Positions 1 to 7,855 of a stretch of DNA of 10,000 nucleotides are shown here, in pieces. Location of the stretch: contig NZ_JAIWNX010000090.1 of assembly GCF_020217185.1 (NCBI RefSeq), forward strand, positions 1 to 10,000, read 5' to 3'. Below the pieces are notes generated by a model. That model searched no databases. It had not been told where the DNA came from and was given only the letters and a program-made list of their open reading frames with translations. Numbering within the stretch: position 1 is the stretch's first letter; each line of letters opens with the position of its first letter. The DNA comes from Asticcacaulis sp. Its GTDB lineage: Bacteria > Pseudomonadota > Alphaproteobacteria > Caulobacterales > Caulobacteraceae. The position numbers and the translations under genes are program-made.

Positions 1-1
1 C

Positions 2-607
2 GATGTCGAAGTGCCGCCGGAAGGGTCTATCCTGCCCGAAACCTATCAGTACGAGATCGGTGAAACCCGTCAGTCGGTGCTGGACCGTATGCTGGCCGCC
101 GGGCGTGAGACGCTCGACGCATTGTGGGCGACGCGCGCGCCGGACTTGCCGCTGAAAACCAAGGAAGAGGCGCTGATCCTCGCTTCGGTCGTCGAGAAGG
201 AAACGGGTCTGGCCCATGAGCGCCCGAAGGTCGCTGCCGTGTTTGTGAACCGCCTGCGTAACGGGATGCGTCTGCAATCGGACCCGACCGTGGTCTATGC
301 GGTGTCCAAGGGTGAGCCTCTGGGGCGCGGGTTGAGGCGCTCCGAACTGGATACGCCCAGCCCGTGGAACACCTATCTGATCGACGGTCTGCCCGTCACC
401 CCGATCGCCAATCCGGGCAAGGAGTCTTTAAAGGCCGTGCTCAATCCGCCCCCAAGCAAGGACGTGTATTTCGTAGCGGATGGCACGGGCGGCCACGTCT
501 TCGCCGAAACCTACGAGCAACACCTGATCAATGTCGCCAAATGGCGTCAGATCGAGGCGCAGGCCACGCCCGCTTCGGCCCAACCCGTCAAGGACACCGG
601 TAAATGA
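2..607 (+). CDS. mltG: Endolytic murein transglycosylase MltG (5'-truncated by the window edge)
   Basis: MltG is an inner-membrane lytic transglycosylase of the YceG family that cuts nascent glycan strands and is thought to set their length. The reading frame is open from base 2, so the gene starts upstream and only the C-terminal catalytic part, about 200 residues, is visible; the N-terminal membrane segment and LysM-like part are missing. Seen here are EGSILPETY near the left edge, the segment LILASVVEKET with the presumed catalytic Glu at codon 194-196, then NRLRNGMRLQSDPTVVY, TPSPWNTYLIDGLP and YFVADGTGGHVF, all hallmarks of the family. The last ~15 residues are a low-complexity Ala/Pro/Thr tail. 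The stop overlaps the yicC start (ATGA at 604-607), implying translational coupling. A GTG at position 11 is an internal codon, not the real start. Confidence 0.95.
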   Translation, partial: DVEVPPEGSILPETYQYEIGETRQSVLDRMLAAGRETLDALWATRAPDLPLKTKEEALILASVVEKETGLAHERPKVAAVFVNRLRNGMRLQSDPTVVYAVSKGEPLGRGLRRSELDTPSPWNTYLIDGLPVTPIANPGKESLKAVLNPPPSKDVYFVADGTGGHVFAETYEQHLINVAKWRQIEAQATPASAQPVKDTGK

Positions 608-1482
608 CCCTGTCGAGTATGACCGGCTTTGGAAGGGTGGAAGGCCATCATGGGACGGTCGCCTGGGTCTATGAGGTGCGTTCGGTCAACGGGCGCTCAT
701 TGGACCTCAAGACGCGCGTGCCCTCTGGCTACGACTATGTGGAGCGGGCGGCGCGCGATCTGGTCAAGCAGCGTTTTCAGCGCGGTCAGGTGTCGCTGAA
801 CCTCAGCGTGCAAACGACCGAGGTCCAGACGGGCTATAGCGTCAATCACGCTGTCCTCAACCAGTATCTCGAAGTGGGGCAGGGCCTGATGCAGGCCGGT
901 CAGGCGACCATGCCGTCGCTGGATGGGCTTTTGTCCCTGCGCGGCGTTATCGAGGCGGCCAGTGCGGAAACCGATACCGACGTGGCGGCGCTGGAAGCGC
1001 CCCTGCTGGCCGATCTGGGGGCGGTGCTGGAACACCTGAAAACCGCGCGTCAGGACGAGGGGCGGGCGCTGTTTGACGTGCTGACCCAGCACCTGAGCGC
1101 CATGACCGACGCCGTGGATCGGGCCGAGGCGCTGGCGGCGCAGCAGACCGAAGTGATCCGCGAACGTTTCACCCGGCGTCTGAATGAGCTTTTGCCCGAT
1201 GCTGACCTTCAGGAGCGCATCCTTCAGGAAGCCGCCGTCATGGCCGTCAAGGCCGATGTGCGCGAGGAACTGGATCGTCTGCGCACCCATATCGCCTCCG
1301 CGCACACGCTCCTCGGCGACAGCCAGTCGCAGGGGCGCAAGCTCGATTTCCTGTCGCAGGAATTCATGCGCGAAGCCAATACCCTCTGTTCGAAAGCCGC
1401 CTTCAGCGACCTGACCAAGGTAGGGCTGGAGTTAAAGTCGGTTATCGACCAGTTCCGAGAACAGGTTCAAAACGTAGAGTAA
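604..1482 (+). CDS. yicC: YicC/YloC family endoribonuclease
   Basis: The 292-residue protein matches the full usual length of the YicC family, whose members act as endoribonucleases and influence small-RNA and mRNA turnover; the substrate in this organism is unknown. The N-terminal YicC domain opens with the family signature SSMTGFGR (residues 4-11) and continues with VRSVNGRSLDLKTR-type sequence to about residue 155. The C-terminal DUF1732-type domain covers roughly residues 205-292 and ends with the strongly conserved KLDFLSQEFMREANTL and CSKA segments. The ATG overlaps the mltG stop by four bases, with AAGGA about nine bases upstream as a modest ribosome site. gmk starts one base after its stop, so mltG, yicC and gmk are read as one operon, an arrangement common in alphaproteobacteria. 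Confidence 0.95.
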   Translation: MTLSSMTGFGRVEGHHGTVAWVYEVRSVNGRSLDLKTRVPSGYDYVERAARDLVKQRFQRGQVSLNLSVQTTEVQTGYSVNHAVLNQYLEVGQGLMQAGQATMPSLDGLLSLRGVIEAASAETDTDVAALEAPLLADLGAVLEHLKTARQDEGRALFDVLTQHLSAMTDAVDRAEALAAQQTEVIRERFTRRLNELLPDADLQERILQEAAVMAVKADVREELDRLRTHIASAHTLLGDSQSQGRKLDFLSQEFMREANTLCSKAAFSDLTKVGLELKSVIDQFREQVQNVE

Positions 1483-1483
1483 T

Positions 1484-2125
1484 ATGCCTAATTCCCAACG
1501 TCTTCGCCGCGGCCTTATGCTGATCGTTTCCTCGCCTTCGGGCGCGGGCAAGACCTCGCTGTGCCGCCGCCTGATGGCCGATCACGCCGACCTCGACCTG
1601 TCGATTTCTGTGACCACCCGCTCACCGCGTCCCGGTGAAAAGGACGGCCGCGAATATCACTTCATCAGCGACGCGGCGATGGACGATCTGGTCAAAAACG
1701 ACGCCCTTCTGGAATGGGCGGCGGTGCACGACCACCGCTATGGCTCACCGCGCGAACCGGTGGAAAAAGCCCTGTCTCAGGGGCAGAACGTGCTGTTCGA
1801 CATCGACTGGCAGGGGGCGCAGCGCATCTCGGCCAAGGCGCCGTCGGACGTGGTGCGCGTCTTCATCCTGCCGCCGTCGATGGAAGAACTGAAGCGCCGT
1901 CTCTATGCTCGTGCACAGGACGCCGACGACGTCATCCAGCGCCGCCTCAGCCGCGCCAAGGGTGAGATCGCGCATTGGGCCGAGTACGACTATGTCATCC
2001 TGAATGACGATTTCGACCGTTCCTATGCGGAGCTGGTGCATATCTATCATTCAGAAACGGCGCGCCGTTCACGTGGCCTGTGGATCGCGCCGTTTGTCGA
2101 TGAACTGATGAGCGAGCCGCTTTAG
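1484..2125 (+). CDS. gmk: Guanylate kinase
   Basis: Guanylate kinase phosphorylates GMP (and dGMP) to GDP with ATP in the cytoplasm, feeding GTP, dGTP and (p)ppGpp pools. The 213 residues match the family length. The P-loop SPSGAGKT lies at residues 17-24, and the GMP-binding region follows with TTRSPRPGEKDGREYHF, about residues 45-61. Further conserved parts are LLEWAAVHDHRYGSPR, the FDIDWQGAQ segment, and the lid region around RAQDADDVIQRRLSRAKGEI. The C-terminus ends in an ordinary helix. The ATG lies one base after the yicC stop and has only a weak GAG ribosome site, suggesting coupling to upstream translation. An internal Met at residue 12 would still keep the P-loop but lacks a ribosome site. 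A strong terminator begins about 40 bases downstream. Confidence 0.97.
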   Translation: MPNSQRLRRGLMLIVSSPSGAGKTSLCRRLMADHADLDLSISVTTRSPRPGEKDGREYHFISDAAMDDLVKNDALLEWAAVHDHRYGSPREPVEKALSQGQNVLFDIDWQGAQRISAKAPSDVVRVFILPPSMEELKRRLYARAQDADDVIQRRLSRAKGEIAHWAEYDYVILNDDFDRSYAELVHIYHSETARRSRGLWIAPFVDELMSEPL

Positions 2126-2166
2126 GGTCAAACAAGAAAAGGGGCTCGCCCCCTTCACCCCGGAAC

Positions 2167-2201
2167 AAAAAAGCCCTCCGACCGGTTCGGAGGGCTTTTT
2201 T
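2167..2201. terminator. Bidirectional intrinsic terminator between gmk and the cytochrome gene
   Basis: A perfect 9-bp stem (GCCCTCCGA, 2173-2181, with TCGGAGGGC, 2187-2195) and a 5-base loop are flanked by six A on the left and six T on the right. It can therefore end both the mltG-yicC-gmk transcript on the plus strand and the cytochrome transcript on the minus strand. A smaller GGGG-CTCG-CCCC hairpin sits just upstream at 2141-2152. Confidence 0.93.
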
Positions 2202-2203
2202 AC

Positions 2204-2707
2204 TTACTTTTGGGCCGGACTGGTCTCAACCTTGAGATAGGCGATCAGGTTGTGGCGCTCTGTCTCGTCCTTAAGGCCCATAAAGCCCATCTTGGTGCCG
2301 GGTACGGTCGTTTGCGGATGGGTGATATAGTCGTCGAGCGTGGCGAAGTCCCACACGGCGTTGTGGCCCTTCATCGCGTCGCTATACTGATAATCGGCCT
2401 TGCTGCCCGATTTGCGACCGAATACGCCGTAAAGGTTGGGGCCGACCATATTGGCCCCGCCTTCGACCAGCGTATGGCACGAGCGGCACTTGGTCCACGC
2501 CTTCTCACCCGCCTTGAGATCGGCGGTATTGTAGGGGGCGGGCAGGGTGGCGAGTTTGGCGGCGTTTTCGGCGTCTGAAGGCCCCTCGACCGCCGGCACA
2601 TTAGCTTGCGTTGCAGCGGTTTCGCTTGCCGTCTCTGTGGGTTTGTCGCCGCAGCCCGAAAGGCACAGGGCAAGGGTCAGGGGGGCCAAAAACAAGGCTG
2701 CGCGCAT
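2204..2707 (-). CDS. Class I c-type cytochrome with lipoprotein signal
   Basis: This is a mono-heme electron carrier of the cytochrome c2/c552-like class, probably anchored to a membrane on the periplasmic side and passing electrons between respiratory complexes; its partner cannot be read from the sequence. The heme motif CRSCH is at residues 74-78, followed by GPNLYGVFGRKSG and the PGTKMGF segment with the likely axial Met at 140. The N-terminus is a short hydrophobic stretch ending in LSGC (residues 16-19), a lipobox with lipidation predicted at Cys19. A Thr/Ala/Glu-rich linker of about 40 residues separates anchor and heme domain. I chose the ATG at 2707 (167 residues) because GGAG lies six bases before it; an in-frame ATG at 2719 would add MEIL and has no comparable ribosome site. 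The gene is transcribed towards gmk and shares its terminator. Confidence 0.93.
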   Translation of the reverse strand: MRAALFLAPLTLALCLSGCGDKPTETASETAATQANVPAVEGPSDAENAAKLATLPAPYNTADLKAGEKAWTKCRSCHTLVEGGANMVGPNLYGVFGRKSGSKADYQYSDAMKGHNAVWDFATLDDYITHPQTTVPGTKMGFMGLKDETERHNLIAYLKVETSPAQK

Positions 2708-2814
2708 TAAAATCTCCATCGGTTCACGTCAAGCGTTTAGCCGACACAGTGACTTTTGGCGAGAGGCGACTCTGCCCGTGCCTGTGACGCCTTGCCACAG
2801 GCAGAGGGGGCGGA

Positions 2815-2850
2815 AGAAGAAAAGGCCACGCCCGATAGAAGGCGTGACCT
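2815..2850 (-). terminator. Intrinsic terminator for the 89-residue protein gene
   Basis: On the minus strand, GGTCACGCC (from 2849 to 2841) pairs with GGCGTGGCC (2832-2824) in a 9-bp stem with one G-T pair and an 8-base loop, followed by TTTTCTTCTT. It lies about 30 bases after the stop of the gene at 2882-3151. The rest of the gap 2720-2881 holds the upstream region of the cytochrome gene; I see no convincing promoter there. Confidence 0.75.
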
Positions 2851-2881
2851 GCTTAAAATTCAACAGCTTTCGGTGAAAAGC

Positions 2882-3151
2882 TCAGGACCGACGGTAATTC
2901 TCGTCGATGTCCTGCGAATTCAGGCGCTCCTCAGAACCGTCAATAAAGATGCGGTATTCGACGGCACCCGCCTTATTCACTTCGCCCTGCTCGATGCGAT
3001 TGATCACCGCCGGGCCACCGTAACGCGCCACCAGTTCCGGATCGCGGATCAGGTGATTCACTGTCGGCATGGCGGCGAAGTCGAAATCGTCCGAGGCGAA
3101 CACCTCCTCACCGGTATTGTTGTCGAAAAAGCGGTAGGCCAGTCCGGGCAT
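2882..3151 (-). CDS. Uncharacterised conserved-looking small protein, 89 residues
   Basis: I do not recognise a named family. The product starts MPGLAYRFFDNNTGEEVFAS and is rich in charged residues, with no signal peptide and no membrane segment, so a soluble cytoplasmic protein is likely. Its central part (VNHLIRDPELVARYGGP) looks like a compact helical segment, and a beta-type segment VEYRIFIDG follows before a hydrophilic tail. I chose the ATG at 3151 because GGGAG lies seven bases upstream. The open frame reaches a TTG at 3241, but the extra 30 residues have no ribosome site and look like non-coding translation. The gene lies 123 bases downstream of the threonine aldolase gene on the same strand and could share its transcript. 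A terminator follows at 2815-2850. Function unknown; existence is supported by ribosome site, terminator and sensible composition. Confidence 0.75.
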   Translation of the reverse strand: MPGLAYRFFDNNTGEEVFASDDFDFAAMPTVNHLIRDPELVARYGGPAVINRIEQGEVNKAGAVEYRIFIDGSEERLNSQDIDENYRRS

Positions 3152-3274
3152 GATCCATCTCCCATCTTGTGGTTGAGGGATCAGGATGCGCCCGGTCCGG
3201 TAAATAATCAATGCGCGCAATGCCGCAGGTGGGTTCGCCAATAGCGAAAGTGAAGTCTCAGAAAATTCGCCTTT

Positions 3275-4339
3275 CTATCTGTTTTTAGACGCGTTTTGAA
3301 TATCGGCGGCCAGTTGATCCACTCGCGCCGGGTCGGCGTCCCAGGCGAACATGAAGCGCGCCCCACCACCGATAAAGGTATAGAAGCGCCAGCCTTTGGC
3401 GCGCAGGGCGTCCAGAACAGCCTCTGGCGCCTTGAGGAAGACGGCATTGGCCTGCACGGCAAACATGGGCTCTATTTCCGGTAAACCGGAAATCTTATCA
3501 GCCAGTCGGCGGGCGCAGGCATTGGCGTGCTGACCGTTCCTCAGCCACGCCCCGTCCTTGATCATGCCCAGCCACGGCGCGGCCAGAAAGCGCATCTTGG
3601 AGGCCAGTTGCCCGGCTTGTTTGCAGCGATAGTCGAAATCCTGCGCCAGCACGCGATCAAAAAACAAAATGGCCTCGCCCACGCCCATGCCATTCTTGGT
3701 GCCGCCGAAACACAACACATCGACCCCGGCCTTCCACGTTATGTCGGCCGGGCTACAGTTGAGCGCCGCGCAGGCATTGGCAAAGCGCGCGCCGTCCATA
3801 TGCAGACGCAGACCCAGTTCGCGGCAGACGGCGGCAATGGCCTTCACTTCGTTGATGGTATAGACGAGGCCGGTTTCGGTGGGTTGGGTGATGGTGACGG
3901 CACGAGGCTTCGGGAAGTGGATGTCGGAGCGGCTGGTGGCCAGCGCGCGGATGGCCTCCGGCGTCAACTTGCCGTCGGTCGAGGCGGCCACCAGCAGTTT
4001 GGAGCCGTTGGAGAAGAATTCCGGTGCGCCGCATTCGTCGGTTTCGACGTGGGCCGAGGCGGAGCATATGACGCTGTGATAGGACTGACACAGAGACGCC
4101 AGGGCCAGCGAATTGGCCGCCGTGCCGTTGAAGGCAAAGAAGACCTCGGCCTCGTGCTCGAACAGGTCGCGCAGGGCGTCGGCGGCGCGCTGAGTCCAGG
4201 GGTCGTCGCCATAGGCGGGGACTGAGCCGGCATTGGCCTCGCGCATGGCGTTCCACGCTTCGGGGCAGATGCCGGCATAGTTGTCGCTGGCGAATTGCTG
4301 CGGCGCTAAGGTCGTGAGGGGCAGGGCGGTGTCCGGCAT
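3275..4339 (-). CDS. ltaE: Low-specificity L-threonine aldolase (PLP-dependent)
   Basis: The enzyme cleaves L-threonine or L-allo-threonine to glycine and acetaldehyde, reversibly, and belongs to fold-type I PLP enzymes (beta-eliminating lyase family). The 354 residues match the family length. Visible signatures are FASDNYAGICPEAW near residues 16-29, AYGDDPWTQRAAD (42-54), FNGTAANSLAL (70-80), SAHVETDECGAPEF (95-108), HMDGARFANA (180-189, Asp182 contacting the PLP ring nitrogen) and CFGGTKNGM (210-218) with Lys215 as the Schiff-base lysine. The pattern resembles the Pseudomonas-type L-threonine aldolases. The ATG at 4339 has only a weak GAGA site upstream; no alternative start is better. The gene is divergent from lon across a 407-base region. 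No clear terminator follows, which allows read-through into the small gene downstream. Stereospecificity (low-specificity versus L-allo) cannot be told from sequence alone. Confidence 0.94.
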   Translation of the reverse strand: MPDTALPLTTLAPQQFASDNYAGICPEAWNAMREANAGSVPAYGDDPWTQRAADALRDLFEHEAEVFFAFNGTAANSLALASLCQSYHSVICSASAHVETDECGAPEFFSNGSKLLVAASTDGKLTPEAIRALATSRSDIHFPKPRAVTITQPTETGLVYTINEVKAIAAVCRELGLRLHMDGARFANACAALNCSPADITWKAGVDVLCFGGTKNGMGVGEAILFFDRVLAQDFDYRCKQAGQLASKMRFLAAPWLGMIKDGAWLRNGQHANACARRLADKISGLPEIEPMFAVQANAVFLKAPEAVLDALRAKGWRFYTFIGGGARFMFAWDADPARVDQLAADIQNASKNR

Positions 4340-4563
4340 GGGGCGTCTCTCAGATAGAATGAGTTTTGCGACGCATGAGCCTTGGTCCCGTTGGTTGCCG
4401 GTTCGGCCGCATCTCCGTTTCCGGACGCCACCTTGCCGGGAAGGGCAGGTTGGCGTTAAGCGCGTCGCTTAACTCTGGATGCCGTTTCGCCTTAGCCGTT
4501 CATAAGCGTTTGCGCAAGCGAAAGTTTCTGCGGAAACCGCTGGCGGGACGCGATCCGGCCGCC

Positions 4564-4592
4564 CTTGAATATGGGTGGGAAAGTCCCACATT
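4564..4592 (+). promoter_or_regulatory. Putative heat-shock (sigma-32-type) promoter of lon
   Basis: A perfect CTTGAA -35 box (4564-4569) is followed after 14 bases by TCCCACATT (4584-4592), which resembles the CCCCATNTA -10 consensus of sigma-32. lon is a classical heat-shock gene in many bacteria, including Caulobacter, so the placement makes sense. Transcription would start near 4599, giving a leader of about 148 bases. The -10 box lies in the right arm of an inverted repeat (4575-4589). The -35 box is exact and the -10 box only partial. Confidence 0.55.
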
Positions 4593-4636
4593 CAGCCTAG
4601 GTTCAGCCGAGGAATCGTCTAAGGTGAATGGTGAAC

Positions 4637-4695
4637 CCCTGCGCAGACATTGCGCGTATATATCCGGAGAACGCGCCCTTTTTCTTTACGCAGGG
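4637..4695 (+). promoter_or_regulatory. Structured leader of lon with a terminator-like hairpin
   Basis: CCCTGCG (4637-4643) can pair with CGCAGGG (4689-4695). Inside it GCGCGT (4652-4657) pairs with ACGCGC (4671-4676) over a 13-base loop and is followed by CCTTTTTCTTT (4677-4687). The inner hairpin plus T-run looks like an intrinsic terminator located before the lon start. It could be an attenuator or a temperature-sensitive leader, or chance; pairing was found by eye without energy calculation. Confidence 0.35.
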
Positions 4696-4735
4696 TGGTC
4701 GTTGGACGCCCTTGGCGAGGCGCGCTGTCCGGCTC

Positions 4736-4740
4736 AGGAG
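4736..4740 (+). promoter_or_regulatory. Ribosome binding site of lon
   Basis: AGGAG lies six bases before the ATG at 4747. It is the clearest ribosome site near this start and fixes the start choice. Confidence 0.85.
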
Positions 4741-4746
4741 TAAGTA

Positions 4747-7140
<2,394 letters not shown>

Positions 7141-7159
7141 GCCGTAAGGGATAGCGCTA

Positions 7160-7181
7160 TTTTGGCGTGCACTCGCCAAAA
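7160..7181 (+). repeat. Hairpin after lon, upstream of its terminator
   Basis: TTTTGGCG (7160-7167) and CGCCAAAA (7174-7181) form a perfect 8-bp stem with a 6-base loop, starting 20 bases after the lon stop. It is followed by AC rather than a T-run, so it is more likely an mRNA 3'-end stabiliser or part of a tandem termination structure than a terminator by itself. Confidence 0.6.
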
Positions 7182-7192
7182 CGGTTGAAAAT

Positions 7193-7239
7193 AAAGAGCG
7201 GAATTTGTTGGCTAAGCGCCTCAAATTTCGCTCTTTTTT
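7193..7239 (+). terminator. Intrinsic terminator of lon
   Basis: A 15-bp stem with one mismatch pairs AAAGAGCGGAATTTG (7193-7207) with CAAATTTCGCTCTTT (7222-7236). The loop is 14 bases and a run of T ends at 7239. It separates lon from hup, so hup needs its own promoter. Confidence 0.88.
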
Positions 7240-7263
7240 GTGTAAGTCCTTAAAAAAACTCGG

Positions 7264-7322
7264 TTTGCAGTGCAAAAAATGCGATTTCGCTTTTGACGAG
7301 CGGGGGTTTTTGTAGTCTCTAT
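7264..7322 (+). promoter_or_regulatory. Probable hup promoter with an upstream inverted repeat
   Basis: TTGACG (7293-7298) matches the -35 element of alphaproteobacterial housekeeping promoters. The -10 element is less clear: either TGTAGT (7311-7316) or TCTCTATC (7316-7323) could serve. A perfect inverted repeat TTTGCA-G-TGCAAA (7264-7276) sits about 16 bases before the -35 box, a place where an activator or other regulator could bind. A short GCCCG/CGGGC hairpin (7377-7392) lies just before the ribosome site. Confidence 0.45.
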
Positions 7323-7404
7323 CGGGTCCACCCGCCGACGACTCGCTGAGTCCGACAGGGAACGGTTCACACAAATGCCCGTCATGGCGGGCAGGGAGAA
7401 ACTT

Positions 7405-7683
7405 ATGACGACCAAAGCTGAACTCGTGGCCGCCATTGCCGATCAGGCGGGCCTGACCAAGGAACAAGCCAAGAAGGCCGTTGATGCCTTCACCGATTCC
7501 GTCGTGGACGCCCTGAAAAAGGGTGAAGAAGTCCGCCTCGTCGGCTTCGGCACCTTCCTCGCTGTGAAGCGCGAAGCCGGCACGGCCCGTAACCCGCGCA
7601 CCGGTGAAACCGTTTCGCGTCCGGCCTCGGTCACCGCGCGCTTCCGCGTCGGCGAAGGCCTGAAGAACGCCCTGAACGGCTAA
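7405..7683 (+). CDS. hup: DNA-binding protein HU
   Basis: HU is a small dimeric nucleoid protein that bends and wraps DNA and supports replication and recombination. The 92 residues match the family (about 90). The N-terminal helices (residues 3-40, TKAELVAAIADQAGLTKEQA) form the dimer body; the signature VGFGTF is at 46-51 and the beta-arm carries RNPRTGE at 62-68 with Pro64, the residue that intercalates into DNA. I chose the ATG at 7405 because AGGGAGA lies just before it and MTTKAEL is a typical HU beginning; an upstream in-frame ATG at 7375 would add ten residues that no HU needs. HU rather than IHF is favoured by the arm sequence and the lack of IHF-type N-terminal extensions. The neighbourhood lon-hup-tRNA-Val is common in this group. 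Confidence 0.97.
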   Translation: MTTKAELVAAIADQAGLTKEQAKKAVDAFTDSVVDALKKGEEVRLVGFGTFLAVKREAGTARNPRTGETVSRPASVTARFRVGEGLKNALNG

Positions 7684-7700
7684 TATCACTCACAGAATTT

Positions 7701-7715
7701 AAGCCGAAACGGCTT
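7701..7715 (+). repeat. Short hairpin after hup
   Basis: AAGCCG-AAA-CGGCTT forms a perfect 6-bp stem with a 3-base loop, 18 bases after the hup stop and just ahead of the main terminator. It may stabilise the 3' end of the hup mRNA. Confidence 0.5.
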
Positions 7716-7723
7716 GACTTCGG

Positions 7724-7759
7724 AACCGGAGGTTGGCATTGACCGGCCTCCGGTTTTTT
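7724..7759 (+). terminator. Intrinsic terminator of hup
   Basis: AACCGGAGG (7724-7732) pairs with CCTCCGGTT (7747-7755), followed by a T-run to 7759. The tRNA gene begins only 20 bases later, so the tRNA promoter must overlap this terminator. Confidence 0.9.
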
Positions 7760-7764
7760 ATGTC
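7739..7764 (+). promoter_or_regulatory. Possible tRNA-Val promoter overlapping the hup terminator
   Basis: TTGACCG (7739-7745), then 11 bases, then TTTATGTC (7757-7764). The spacing fits the TTGACGS-N10-14-GCTANAWC pattern described for Caulobacter housekeeping promoters, with a partial -10 match. The start point would be about 7770, ten bases before the mature tRNA. Alternatively the tRNA is read by leakage through the hup terminator. Confidence 0.35.
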
Positions 7765-7779
7765 CGGTCCCCTGTGGAG

Positions 7780-7855
7780 GGGCGATTAGCTCAGCTGGCA
7801 GAGCGGCTCGTTTACACCGAGTAGGTCGGCGGTTCGATCCCGTCATCGCCCACCA
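7780..7855 (+). tRNA. tRNA-Val (anticodon UAC)
   Basis: The 76 bases fold into a complete cloverleaf. The acceptor stem GGGCGAT pairs with ATCGCCC, the D-stem GCTC with GAGC, and the anticodon stem GCTCG with CGAGT (first pair G-U). The anticodon loop TTTACAC carries UAC, and the T-stem GGCGG pairs with CCGTC around TTCGATC. Discriminator A and the CCA end are encoded (7852-7855). Anticodon UAC reads valine GUA/GUG codons. The T-arm and acceptor 3' half recur twice downstream. Confidence 0.97.

Larger units (their letters stand above)
4340..4746. other. Divergent intergenic region between ltaE and lon
   Basis: No credible gene lies here; the 125-codon open frame at 4366-4743 has no family-like sequence and overlaps the lon promoter and leader. 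The region holds several inverted repeats: GTTAAGCG-CGT-CGCTTAAC (4455-4473), the palindrome TTGCGCAA (4510-4517), GTTTC-TGCG-GAAAC (4524-4537) and GTGGGA-AAG-TCCCAC (4575-4589). The lon promoter and leader are described separately. The ltaE promoter should be at the left end, but I cannot point to it. Confidence 0.6.

Noticed and set aside
3152..3241. N-terminal extension of the small protein from a TTG at 3241
   Set aside because: The ATG at 3151 has a good GGGAG site, while the TTG has none and the added residues look non-coding.
3527..4225. A 232-codon open frame on the plus strand inside ltaE
   Set aside because: Antisense shadow of the threonine aldolase gene, with low-complexity Gly/Arg/Gln composition and no ribosome site.
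4366..4743. A 125-codon open frame upstream of lon
   Set aside because: It covers the lon promoter and leader, has an Arg/Ser/Leu composition typical of non-coding GC-rich DNA, and ends at the lon ribosome site.
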